A DNA stretch of 64,000 bases, taken from positions 1-64,000 of the forward strand of contig NC_071626.1 in the NCBI RefSeq assembly GCF_014839835.1, given 5' to 3'. The notes under the pieces are model-generated. The model saw only the letters and a list, made by a program, of their open reading frames with translations. It made no database searches and was not told where the DNA came from. The stretch is from Dryobates pubescens. Taxonomy: Eukaryota; Chordata; Aves; Piciformes; Picidae. A program made the translations under genes and the position numbers. Below are positions 37,386-46,588 of the stretch, in pieces; position 1 is the first letter of the stretch; every line of letters begins with the position of its first letter.

Positions 37386-38743
37386 ATTTTTGGTAATCAT
37401 TAAATTATTTTTGATGAAATTTACCCTCTAAGATACCAGTGCTTTTAGATCTAAGCTTACAGATGCTCCTTGTATGACATCTTCCAGACCCCTTCCCGGC
37501 CTTGCTGCTCTTCTCTGGATGCGCTCCAGCACCCTGCGGCACCCAGAACTGAACCCCGTGCTCAAGCTGTGCCCTCACCAGGGCTGAGTACTGGGGCACC
37601 ATCGCTGCGCTGTTCGTGCTGTAACACGCTGGTTTTGATCCAGGCCAGGATGCTGCTGGCCTTGGCCACCTGGGCACACTGCTACCTCATGTTCAGCTGG
37701 CTGGTCTTCCACTGCTGGGCTGCCTTCCAGCCACTCTGCCCCAAGCCTGTGGTGTTGCTCGAGGTGGCTGTGACCGAAGTACCGTACTCAGTCGTGTTAA
37801 ACCTCGTTGCTTTGTCACTGGTCTGAGGCTCTTGGGTGACCCACCTTCTCCCCCAGAGTCCTGTGGCAGTTCTGGAAAGGGCCATGGTGCGTGTCTCCTT
37901 TCCTTTCTATGTGGTGGTACGGACTGTCCTTTGGGCTTACTTCCCACTGTACTTCCAAGGAAGATTCTCTCAGGTTACAGATGACTTAATCCATACCTTC
38001 CAATTGTAGTTTAATCCATAACCTGACTATGGGTTAAATTTTGTTTATGAAACAATTTTTAAATTTTTGAGAAGCTTTCTAGAACATCTCTTCCTCCTTA
38101 TGGTCCTTGAACTGTCATGGGTGGAAGCAGACAAAAGCCAGTTTTACTGTAAGAAAGCTAGCCTGTAACTTTAAAATATACTTTTAAAAGTATGTTGCAC
38201 ACCTACAGGAAGAGCTGTGTGTTAAATAGCTACAGTTGCCTTTAAACACTACAGTAATGTATTTAATAGACTCAAGAGAAGTATCAAAAGATTGAGGACA
38301 GACAGTGATGCCTGTGAGAAAGGAACAGTTACTGGGTGTGGGGTTTTTTTGGAAGTGCTACTCTGATACTCCCAAGGTGATGTGGAGACTCGAGAGTTAT
38401 AGTGCCTTTGAACTTGAATGGAGACATCCTGTTCTGTGGAGGTCCTTCTGACAGTTCTGCTTCATACAAAATGTCTGTTTATGAATTGGAGTCGTCATGA
38501 AGCTGGCTTTACTCTACTGGCTGTGACCTCTCATTCCCACCAGCAGCAGCTTGGCAACCATTTCCCTATTTTGCTCTAGTACCTCATTTCAGGGTTCCTA
38601 CTCTGTTGATCAGGCATTGGTTAAGTGTGTTCTAATTTAAATTGAAACATGATAAAAATTACTGACTGCTTATGCCTTTTTCTGGAGTAGAAGGGACAGA
38701 ACCTTCTAGTACAAACTGTCTTTTGTAGACTCGCTCTTAACGC
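37386..38743. other. Intergenic stretch between INTS13 and the dystroglycan-like locus
   Basis: Apart from the inverted CR1 fragment at 37470-37850 I see nothing recognisable here. Confidence 0.5.
37470..37850 (-). mobile_element. CR1 LINE fragment, old
   Basis: Antisense to a degraded reverse transcriptase C terminus (S-A-L-V-R-A-Q-L-E-H-G-V-Q-F-W); no clear 3' end remains. Confidence 0.75.
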
Positions 38744-39442
38744 TTACAAGAGCTTCAGTCTGTGGCTGGTGCCCTGGTCATTTGGGGTAGTCATACTCTC
38801 TTGATAATGGGGAGGGAGCTGGTATTTTGGTGGCTGTGAAGATAGGATCATGTGTGGAAGTCTTACGGACCTAGAATGCTGCTTTTAGGAGATAAGTGAT
38901 AGCTGAGGTGGCATCCATGGCTGAGGTGGAGGTGAAGCCCTGCACTCATGTACAGGTGCTTTGTGTGGTTTCAGGACATCCAGTTCCACGCCAGTGTGGC
39001 TTCTCAGAAAGGTCACAAACTGCCTTCCAGGGATCTTCCTCTGATGCTTGAGAAATCAGTGAACCAGAGCTACCCCAGCAGTGACATAAAGACTGAGTAG
39101 TGAGGCAGATGGGGTCTTCCTAATCATGGAGTCATTCTCGGTTTGACATGTAGGCACAGTACTCTTGAAAGGCCCTTCGTGTGGCTTCGTAGGGGACAAG
39201 CGGACTTCTCTAGAGGAGATGTTAACAATTGCATCAATTCTGCGTTCTGGCAGCGTTGCTTGGACCAAGTGCGGGCTAAGACACCCACCTGGCGTCTCTG
39301 AATTTCTCGAGTGCTTCCTGGACTTCATCTTTTCTGCACCAACTGGAAGATCTGTTGAACACAGTGAACTGTTATGCCATGAGATGACAGTGGACCCAGG
39401 TTGGAAAGCAGTCAACTGTGGTATCTTTGAGATTGCTAGAGT
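38744..39442 (-). pseudogene. Dystroglycan-like locus: beta-subunit ectodomain, hydrophobic segment and proline-rich tail
   Basis: The frame at 39442-39059 contains P-G-S-T-V-I-S-W-H-N-S-S-L, comparable to dystroglycan R-G-S-I-V-V-E-W-T-N-N-T-L. It then has a short hydrophobic stretch near 39060-39110 ending at a TGA. The same frame continues past that stop with a basic K-H-Q-R-K segment. Past a TAA near 38888 comes a tail with P-P-K-Y (38822-38833) and P-P-H-Y (38804-38815), then E-S-M-T-T-P-N-D-Q, comparable to dystroglycan P-P-E-Y-P-N-Q-S-M-P-E-T-T-P. It ends at TAA 38744-38746, without the final dystrophin-binding P-P-P-Y region. Two in-frame stops across a still-alignable frame mark recent decay. 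Confidence 0.6.
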
Positions 39443-39539
39443 TCACATAGAGGGAGAGGAACAAACTAATCCTTTTTCTCTCTCTCAGGAAAAAGCAGTA
39501 GCTGGTTTTGGTTCAGGTGGTGTAAAGGTGGTATGGTAC

Positions 39540-39874
39540 ATTCATAGGCTTCAGAAGCGCAATGGTGAAAGGTACTGAGGCAGGCAGTCCTCCTGAATCT
39601 CTGGCAGACAGCACAAACTCCTGGGGTGGATACTGGAAATCAAGATCAAGGGGACAGCCATGCGTGGTTTGCTGAGAGGTGTTAAATTGCAGCCAGCTTT
39701 CTGATCCCAGGGGAGAGCCATCAGCCAGAATGATTTGTAGAGATAACTGAGTTGAGTTGCCATCTTCCTCATCGTAGAAAGTGTTGGCAGGTATAGGGAA
39801 GAGGAAGAGGCATCCGATACTTGCTGTTAGGAATTCAGTGGGATGAACAACCTTTGAGGAAGTGTTTGCTTGCC
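39540..39874 (-). pseudogene. Dystroglycan-like exon with dystroglycan-type cadherin-like domain
   Basis: A textbook pyrimidine tract and AAAG acceptor precede 39874. The frame G-Q-A-N-T-S-S then runs into a domain whose landmarks follow the second cadherin-like domain of dystroglycan: an I-P before T-F-Y-D-E-E-D (39762-39785), alternating L-S-L strands, G-S-E-S-W-L-Q-F-N, then A-R-D-S-G-G-L and a final F-T-I. The domain is open throughout, the best-preserved part of the locus. After P-F-T-I-A-L-L the frame soon reaches a stop; the exon's 3' end is not clear. Confidence 0.75.
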
Positions 39875-39969
39875 CTTTAGAGAGGAGGAAGAAAAGGAAA
39901 AGCATTGAGGGGAAAATAGCTTTCTGATACTGAATGACAGCAAAGACATCTCATCAACCTCAGAGATAA

Positions 39970-40345
39970 TGGAGCATGTTGGCCGGAAGGGACCTCTGGA
40001 AGTCATCTAGCCCATCTCCCACTCAAAGCAGAGCTGTAGCCAAGGTTAAATGAGGTTGAGCATGGCTTTGCTTAGCTGAGTCTCAAAGGCTTCTGAGGGC
40101 GAAGGGCCCCAAGTCTTTGTGGGCGACTTACTCTGTCGCTGTGTTATCCCTCAGCGATGAAGTTTTCCTGATGCGTGAATCTCCTGAGATGCAGTCTTGT
40201 GGCTCTTGCCCATTGTTACATCATCTGGCACTTCTCAGAGGTGTTCATTGCCCAGTATTCTCCTTGTTGGATTTCATTTAGGGTCAGTAGAGCTCCCCGC
40301 TGCCTTTCCTACAAGTTCCTCGTGATTTTCTGTTGCGTCTTTAAA
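39970..40345 (-). mobile_element. CR1 3' fragment, old, inverted
   Basis: GGAAGGGACCTCTGGAAGTC and CATCTAGCCCATCTCCCACT mark an inverted CR1 tail. It sits in the intron between the mucin-like and cadherin-like exons of the dystroglycan-like locus. Confidence 0.75.
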
Positions 40346-40619
40346 TGGGGATCAGTCTTTGAGAGACTTAGACTGAAAATACAAGGGTGATAACTGCCTC
40401 AAATTCAATCGAGCACTCTCTTTTGGTTTATCTCTTTTTCCAAACCCCAAGCTGTCAAGGTCAAATCAACATCTAATCAGAGGATAACATCAAAGGCAAT
40501 TAGGCATTCTTGGGCATTAATTTGAAGCTAAGCTACAGAATGCAAATTGGAGATTCTAAAAATCTCCATTGTGTCATGTGATAACTAACTGCTAACATCT
40601 TGTAAATCAAAGGCAAGCT

Positions 40620-41113
40620 ACTTATCCTCCCTCTGTCCTGGTGAGGCCTAACTTCTGTGTCCAGTTCTGGGCTTCCCAGTTCAAAAAGGACAGGGATCTA
40701 CTGGGAAGAGTCCAGCAGAGAGCCACTAAGATGCTGAGGGGACAGAAGCATCTGTCCTTTTGAGGAAAGGGCCTGTTCAGCCTGGAGAACAGCAGCCTGA
40801 GAGGGGATCTGATCAACAGCTAAGGGGCCAGTGTAAGGAGGATGGGCCCAGGCCCTTCTCGGTGGTGTTCAGTGACAGGTCAAGGGGCAATGGGTACAAC
40901 CTGGAACCCAGAAGGTTCTATGGAAACAGGGAATAAATTCTTATCTAGCAGAGCCCTGTAGCAGGCTGACCAGAGAGGTGGGGGAGTCTCCTCTGGAGCA
41001 TTCCAACCCCACCTTGGGTGTGCTCTTGTGGGATTTACTGTAGGTGATCCTGCTCTACAGGGGGATTGGACTAGACCTTCAGAGCTCCCTTCCACCTCAT
41101 AGCATTCTGTGAT
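40620..41113 (+). mobile_element. CR1 3' fragment
   Basis: It runs from GTCCAGTTCTGGGCTTCCCA to a 3' end with GATCCTGCTCT and CATTCTGTGATAC. It is in the same intron as the inverted fragment at 39970-40345. Confidence 0.8.
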
Positions 41114-41272
41114 ACTTCAGTTGTCCTTCTTTAGCCTTCAGCTTGGTGGGTGATGCTTTTTACAAGGGACATCTCACAGACAAAACTGCTTTTGCAGAAG
41201 ATGCTATTGAACTATTCCTTCAGGACTCGGGGCAGGAAGGATGATGAATGCTAAGTTAGATCTTACATATAC

Positions 41273-42557
41273 CTGGTATACTGCTGGGCAGATGAGGAGG
41301 AGCTGTATTAAATACATTCACCAGAGGTGCTCCTACAGCATCAGATTTGATATCTGAGGTTTTGTGACTCCAGGGTAAGGTCAATGACACTTGGCCAGAT
41401 CCTCTTGTTCCCAGGTCATGCTCTGAGTATAGTTCCTGTGTGCTGTGGGATAAAACACTTGCCGGCTTCATCTGTGTTCTGAGTATGCTGCTGCCATAGG
41501 AAGTGAAGTGTGTTTCTTGGTTTGGGTGGCTCAGATGTGTCAAAGCTAGAAACATCTACTGGCAGAGTAAGAACTGGATCAATACCGGGATAGGACAGAG
41601 TGAACAGGCTAGGTGGAGTGCCATAGAACATGCTAGAGAAGCAGGCTGAAGCTTCAGGGCTGATGCTCCCCTTGAGACAAAGGGTCTGTCCTTCTCTCCA
41701 GGTTACAGAAGAAACTCTGCTTTTCCCTTCAGCAAATGGAATGCCACTGGGCTGTGGGGTCGTCATAAAAAGCATTAACTGTAGTCATTAGTGACCACTT
41801 GGATCAGACTGCTGCATACTGGGACAGAGCAAAACACGTTCTTGATGGGAAATGTGAAGTCAGACAAAGTTGTGGCTCCTGCTGAAACTTTTGGGAGTGG
41901 TGAAGGGAGCATTTCTGGAGAAAGGGATGCACTAGAAAGCATTTTGAGTTCTGGAAAGTGGCATTTTGCCTCGTGGCTGTAATCTGACTCTTCTGAAACT
42001 GACTTCCCTTCTGGCAAAAGTTGATGAAATTCTGTCCTAGAAGGAAATGTCTCTGCTGAGCTATGAGGCCATCGGTGAGGAGTGTTTACTACCCAAGTGC
42101 ATGTGGGACTGGAAATCAGAGAGCAGTCTGAAGTGTTGGTCTGTAGGAAACAATATGCAGATACTTCTGATTTACTAGAAAGAAAATCTGAGCCTGTCTC
42201 AGGCACGTGATGCTCTGGCTGTTCCAAGAGCAGGAGCGTGACAGAATCTCTAGCAGGCAGCACTTCCAGAGCAGTGGAGAGAAGCATTCTCGTAGTCATC
42301 AGCAAAGACGAAAGATCTGGAAACTCGGTGCCTGCAGACACAATGGATGCTGTTGGACTAGTTGGTGTGTCCCACACAGAGTCCTTCTGTAAGGTGACCA
42401 AGCTGTCTCGACTTGTAAGGTGGATATTATTCTGCATCTTGTAACTTGCTGTCATACTTTCTTCACAAAGCAATGACAAACTGAGTAGGTGACACCACAA
42501 GTTGTGTGGGTAAGTCACTTCGCACGGTAGAGAACAAAGACCTGGAAGCACCTCCAT
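41273..42557 (-). pseudogene. Dystroglycan-like locus: mucin-like Ser/Thr/Pro-rich exon
   Basis: The region reads as about 430 codons rich in Ser, Thr and Pro but spread over three frames: 41775-42557 (260 codons open), 41416-41775, and about 41256-41555. This suits the mucin region of alpha-dystroglycan, where composition rather than sequence is kept. It ends at a donor-like GTATAT (exon end 41273) that leaves one base of a glycine codon. The acceptor at 39875-39876 supplies the other two. Mucin-like segments also occur in unrelated proteins, so identity rests on position between the two dystroglycan-like domains. Confidence 0.5.
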
Positions 42558-42609
42558 CAGCTGGTCTCTGTAATTCTAATTGATTTTAATGTAGGTGTTG
42601 ATGTGATCA

Positions 42610-43006
42610 TCAACTGCCTATGCTGGTGTCTCGAGACCCTGGTTCACAATCTCTCCTATGTATTCTCCAGCCTGCAATTTCATACCCTAGCAGCTGTGAG
42701 AGGTAGTGTTGTGTCACAGGACTCAGATGAGCTCGGAGAGCAGGGCAAGCCCTCTGCTCCTCACGGGCCAGGGGAGCGCTTGGCAGAGGCTTGCCCTGCG
42801 GTGGACATGCGCACTGCCTGCAGGCAGCGTGGCTGGGCCCCGCCAGCTGGTGCCGGGTGCTCCGCAGGGGCAGCAGACAGGAGTCTGGGTGCCGGAACTT
42901 GGCTATCGTGCACACGAGGTAGGGCTGCTCCTGTACTGCCAGGCCGCCGGCTCCAGCAGATGGAATTATTTCGGAAGTGATGGGAGCCTCCTCCTCACAG
43001 CTGGTG
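42610..43006 (-). pseudogene. Dystroglycan-like exon: end of the N-terminal region
   Basis: On the minus strand an acceptor (CCTTTCAG) ends just before 43006. The open frame begins T-S-C-E-E-E-A-P-I-T, comparable to dystroglycan S-A-C-A-A-D-E-P-V-T. It closes with L-G-Y-E-I-A-G-W-R-I at 42661-42690, comparable to L-G-Y-P-V-V-G-W-H-I before the alpha-dystroglycan furin region. A basic H-R-R follows, where dystroglycan has K-R-V-R-R. The middle is Cys/Pro-rich and aligns poorly. The frame stops at 42610-42612, only about 50 bases before the mucin-like frame starts, with no intron signal between. Confidence 0.6.
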
Positions 43007-43419
43007 CTGAAAGGCCAAAAGTGCATTGGCTAGGAGTGGTTTGTGCACAGCTGTCCTTGGGAAGGGATGTATTTGGTTTTAGTCTCTCATCTGATGCACG
43101 TGCATCACTTAGTCCAAACCTTCTTCCTGCTTGCACGTGTGAACGTTTCCCATTCTGTTAACGTCAGTGAAGGCGCTTTGATCTCATTGCTTGCATAGAG
43201 CATGGCACCAATGGTCTGAATTTACCAAACACTGTCCTCATTATGTGGACTTAGAAGTAATTAACTTGAGACATAGTCCAAATCCATTAGCTATCCAGCG
43301 AGGGTACGTGCATTCACAAAGCACCATCAGTAGACTGTGTCTTGTGGAGGCAATTTAGAGCCTTGCTGGGAGCCTGTTTCTGCTGACAGAAGAGCTCCAG
43401 ATCCTAACTGGGGGAGAGA

Positions 43420-43896
43420 GGCTTAATGTCACCTGTACAGGAGCCACCTGGAGAATCAGTGCCCCGGCACTGCTGGGCTTGCGGTCTTCATGCCCATGCT
43501 TGCTGTGCGCTGCTGCTCTGCAGCAGGGAAGCCTCTTGTGTTCATTCAATATTTGTGAGGTGTTCTGTTGTTGGGTTTTTTTGTTTGTTTGCTTAGGTTT
43601 GTTTCCTCAATGTCCTGTTTCAAGGGCAGGAAAAACCCACCTTGTGTCAGTTAGGGAGCACCCATCCCTGTTTTAAAAACACACACACAAGTTTGTTTCT
43701 TTGGGTCTGTTATTTGATCCCTTGGCAACCACAGCAGGTGTTTACACAGATACCAGTGCAAAGAGAAGAGGGACCGTGAGCAGGACTTGTGTTCCCAGCA
43801 GCAAAGGGGACCCGGAGGCAGGAAAACCTCACCCGGTGGACTGGGGGGGTTGCGTGCTGCTGGCATCGGGTGCTGCTACTTCATGGTGCTTCACGG
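43420..43896 (-). pseudogene. Possible 5' remnants of the dystroglycan-like locus
   Basis: On the minus strand an acceptor after a C-rich tract precedes 43896. The first frame gives V-K-H-H-E-V-A-A-P-D. Nearby frames give G-E-V-F-L-P and C-W-E-H-K-S-C-S, and a later piece gives K-P-S-S-A-G-A-L-I-L-Q-V-A-P before a donor-like GTGACA near 43438. These weakly resemble the first cadherin-like domain of alpha-dystroglycan, in order but in different frames. Similarity is too low to be sure. Confidence 0.25.
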
Positions 43897-44100
43897 CTGG
43901 GGTGGGGGGTAGGGGTGGGGGTGGGAAAAGCACACAAACCAGAAACACAACAAACCCACATGCACTTCAGATCAGTCAACTTTATCTTGAGGGGAAGCAG
44001 AAAGCTGTCAAACCTGGCAAGGCTTCTCACCATATTCATTACTGGACCACAGTGACATCTGGGGAGGGTTTATGGGCTTTTGGAAAGCCTTGAGACTTAC

Positions 44101-44212
44101 CATCTCTACTCCATTCAGCTGAAGGCTTCTTTGGGGAAAACATGTAGTGCAGTTCATGCTTTTTAACAGTTTCCTTCAGACTCTCTGTTCCTCCTGTCTC
44201 TGCTTCTGTCAT
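44101..44212 (-). other. Exon-like open segment upstream of the dystroglycan-like locus
   Basis: From ATG at 44212 (minus strand) there are 37 open codons, M-T-E-A-E-T-G-G-T-E-S-L-K-E to S-A-E-W-S-R-D, plus one base. A perfect GTAAGT donor follows. That phase fits the acceptor at 43897-43898. No signal peptide is visible, which dystroglycan would need, so it may belong to something else or be chance. I do not recognise the product. Confidence 0.25.
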
Positions 44213-44574
44213 GATCAAAGTCCCCTTGGAGATGAAATGTGACGCTAGGGGCTCCTCAGGGTAGGGGGGGTGCCTGGCTTAGAGGAGAGCCAGGTAAACA
44301 GCTCAGTAACCTGACCCTCCAGGGTTTTATGGTATAGGGGTAGCAAAGCGAAAGGCGAGTATGGCATGCAACAAATTGTGAAGGCAAAGATAGGCTAAGC
44401 AATAGCCTTTGCTTTGTGACATTAAGGGCTGGACTTCTGACTTGGTACCCTTGAGGCCTCTTTTTCAAGAGGAGTTAAAAGCACTAAGTAGTAAAATAGT
44501 TCCTGCAAGTGTAGGGTTCTCATAAACCTGAGTGGCTTCTAGTTTTGAGATGAGAAGAACAAAGAAAGTCACGG

Positions 44575-44800
44575 AACAGTAGGGCTTCACCTAAAGCGGG
44601 TCACACAGGAATGCGTCCAGGTGGTTTTTGAAAGTCGTCAGAGAGGGCTGGTTACAGCTCATACTTTCTGCAGGATGTCTCAACAACCACAGCCCTTAGC
44701 AATGCCTCTGCAGACTTTACAGCCATGTATCTAAGAATGAGGTCTCACTTTACTGGTTTTTAACAAGTGTTCTCTTCGTTCTCTTTGTGTATATGCTTGC
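44575..44800 (-). mobile_element. Old CR1 3' fragment, inverted
   Basis: CACACAGGAATGCGTCCAGG followed by TGGTTTTTGAAAGTC matches the inverted 3' part of an old CR1 subfamily; the right edge is blurred. Confidence 0.6.
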
Positions 44801-45055
44801 AGTGGGCTTTGTAAGCAGCTGCCAACTGTTCTGTCATGCTCTGTTGCCCTCCATTTCAGTCTCCCTTTCAGTCCATTTCTGTCTCCCTTCCATTTCAGTA
44901 ATGAGTAGAGAGCATACTTTGGGCAGAGTAAGAAACAATGTGAATTGATGCTCCTAAGTGTTTGTATCGTACATCCTGAAGCACAATGGTCTGGTGGAGT
45001 CTGCAGTGTGCCCTGCTGGAAGTATACTATGAAAACAAAACACCGCCACCACTAC

Positions 45056-45602
45056 TGTGCTGGGTTGAGGCAGCCCCCTCTCTCCCCACCACGGGCAGGA
45101 ATAAAACACTCAGACAAACGGATTGCAAAAGTGATGGAAGTTTAAATAGAAAGCAGTGAATGTTACAGAGAACCCAAAGCGCAGTGACAAAGAAAGATCC
45201 CAAAGCAAACCCAGAGGCATCCCATTCCCACCTGAGGGTACACCCGAGACCCTCCGGGCTCCTTCTTCCCCCTCCCTCTGCTGGGCAAGTCTCAGCTGGC
45301 CAGGCCTGAGACTGCCCATCCCCCCGTGGCCTTGGGCCTAGCCAGGCCCAAAGCCAGCAGACATCTCCCCCAGTTACTGGCTGGCGGAGGAGGAAGAAAA
45401 GAGAAGGTGCCAGACCCCGCACTGGATCTTACAGTGATGCAAAGAATTATGGTAGGAAATACACACAATTTCCTGCGTCCATCCCTCTGGGCTGGACTTC
45501 TGGACACAGGAAGTGAACACACCAGGGGGGCACCCAGCTCAAACTGCAACAACCACCCCCCAAAAAAAGCGTAAAACAACAAAAAAACCCCAACCCACAC
45601 AA
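45056..45602 (-). mobile_element. Probable solo LTR of an endogenous retrovirus (fossil)
   Basis: In minus orientation the block starts near TGTGTGGGTTGGGG, carries a TATTTAAA box and a TTTTATT-type signal, and ends CAACCCAGCACA. That is the layout of an avian ERV long terminal repeat of about 550 bases. No internal retroviral sequence is attached. I found no convincing target-site duplication, and the right-hand limit is uncertain because a CR1 copy follows closely. The subfamily cannot be assigned by eye. Confidence 0.45.
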
Positions 45603-45649
45603 AACCAATTGCTTTGCTGAGAGATGTGTGGAGCGCATTTCCCCCTCTA

Positions 45650-46135
45650 GTCAACACTGGTGAGGCCATGCCTTGAGTACTGAAGCGGGTCCATAGAAGG
45701 GCAATGAAGCCAGAGAAGGATCTGGAGAACAGGGCTGGGGAGGACTGGCAGAAGGAACTGGGGCTGTTCAGCCTGGAGAAAAACAGGTTGAGTGGAGACC
45801 TCATTGCTCTCTACAGCTCCCTGAAAGGAGGTTGGAATGAGGTGAGGCTTGGCGTCTTCTCCCTGGTAACAAGTGACAGGAGGAGAGGAAATGGCCTCAG
45901 GTTGTACCAGGGAAGGTTTAGGTTGAATATTAGCAGAAACTTCTTGACTGAAAGGGTTGTCAAAGCCTGGCACAGGCTACCGAGGGAGGTGGCTGAATCC
46001 CCATCTCTGGAGGTGTTTCCAAGAAGCAGAGGTGTGGTGCTGAGGGCCATGAGTTAGCACCAGCCTTAGTGGAGTTAATGTTTGGCTGTAATGATCTTAA
46101 ATGTCTTCTCCAAGCAAAACAATTCTGTGAAAGTG
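45650..46135 (+). mobile_element. CR1 3' fragment
   Basis: Plus-strand sequence related to the CR1 reverse transcriptase C-terminal end ([21 protein letters not shown]) ends ACAATTCTGTGA. It is from the same subfamily as the copies at 54930 and 61105. Confidence 0.85.
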
Positions 46136-46329
46136 CTTGAAGTTGTTGGCTGCTTTTGGAGAAAGATGAATCTGTTTCTATTGCAACTGTTTACTGGCTC
46201 TGGATAAATCAGAAGTTGTGTTTCTTTGGCTATCCTTAGTTATGCTGAGAAACAAATTGCTACGTGGAAATCTCCATTTTTTCATTGTCACTGTCTCCTG
46301 TGCTCCTTTCTTCTGCAGCCTCTCAAAGG

Positions 46330-46588
46330 ACTGTGTCCTCTTAGGGGACGCAGTCTCAACCTGCACCAGGGGGAGTTTAGGCTCGAGGTGAGGAGAAAGT
46401 TCTTCACCAAGAGAGTCATTAGTCATTGGGATGTGCTGCCCAGGGAGGTGGTGGAGTCACCATCCCTCGAGGTCTTCAAGAGGAGATTGGACATGGCGCT
46501 CGGTGCCATGGTCTAGTCATGAGGTTTGTGGTGACAGGTTGGACTCGATGATCCTCGAGGTCTCTTCCAACCTTGGCGATACTGTGAA
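46330..46588 (+). mobile_element. CR1 3' fragment, relatively young
   Basis: The frame R-K-F-F-T-K-R-V-I-S-H-W-D-V-L-P is still open for 60 codons. It is followed by TTGGACTCGATGATCCTCGA and the 3' end, the same subfamily as the long copy at 14111-17325. Confidence 0.87.

Larger units (their letters stand above)
38744..43006 (-). pseudogene. Dystroglycan-like (DAG1 paralogue) gene, apparently decayed
   Basis: On the minus strand, in the order of dystroglycan, lie pieces resembling: the end of the alpha-dystroglycan N-terminal region (42610-43006); a Ser/Thr/Pro-rich mucin-like region (41273-42557); the second dystroglycan-type cadherin-like domain (about 39540-39874); a beta-dystroglycan ectodomain piece, hydrophobic segment and proline-rich cytoplasmic tail (38744-39442). 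The best match is the cadherin-like domain (TFYDEED, GSESWLQFN, a D-S-G-G-L near the end). The match to DAG1 from memory is distant, so this is not DAG1 itself. In-frame stops lie at 39443-39445, 39056-39058 and about 38888. The frame changes near 42.6 kb, near 41.78 kb and again before 41.27 kb. An intron 41272-39875 holding two CR1 fragments splits mucin region from cadherin domain in phase, which argues against a processed copy. An intact gene with unseen splicing is less likely. Dystroglycan links laminin outside to dystrophin inside. Confidence 0.72.

Noticed and set aside
42603-42980. 125-codon plus-strand open frame overlapping the dystroglycan-like exon
   Set aside because: The minus strand over the same bases carries the frame with dystroglycan landmarks and an acceptor site; the plus frame has neither.
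38744-43006. That the dystroglycan-like locus is DAG1 itself or a processed copy of it
   Set aside because: DAG1 is strongly conserved among vertebrates, while this sequence aligns only at landmark residues. It also has an intron where DAG1 has continuous exon.
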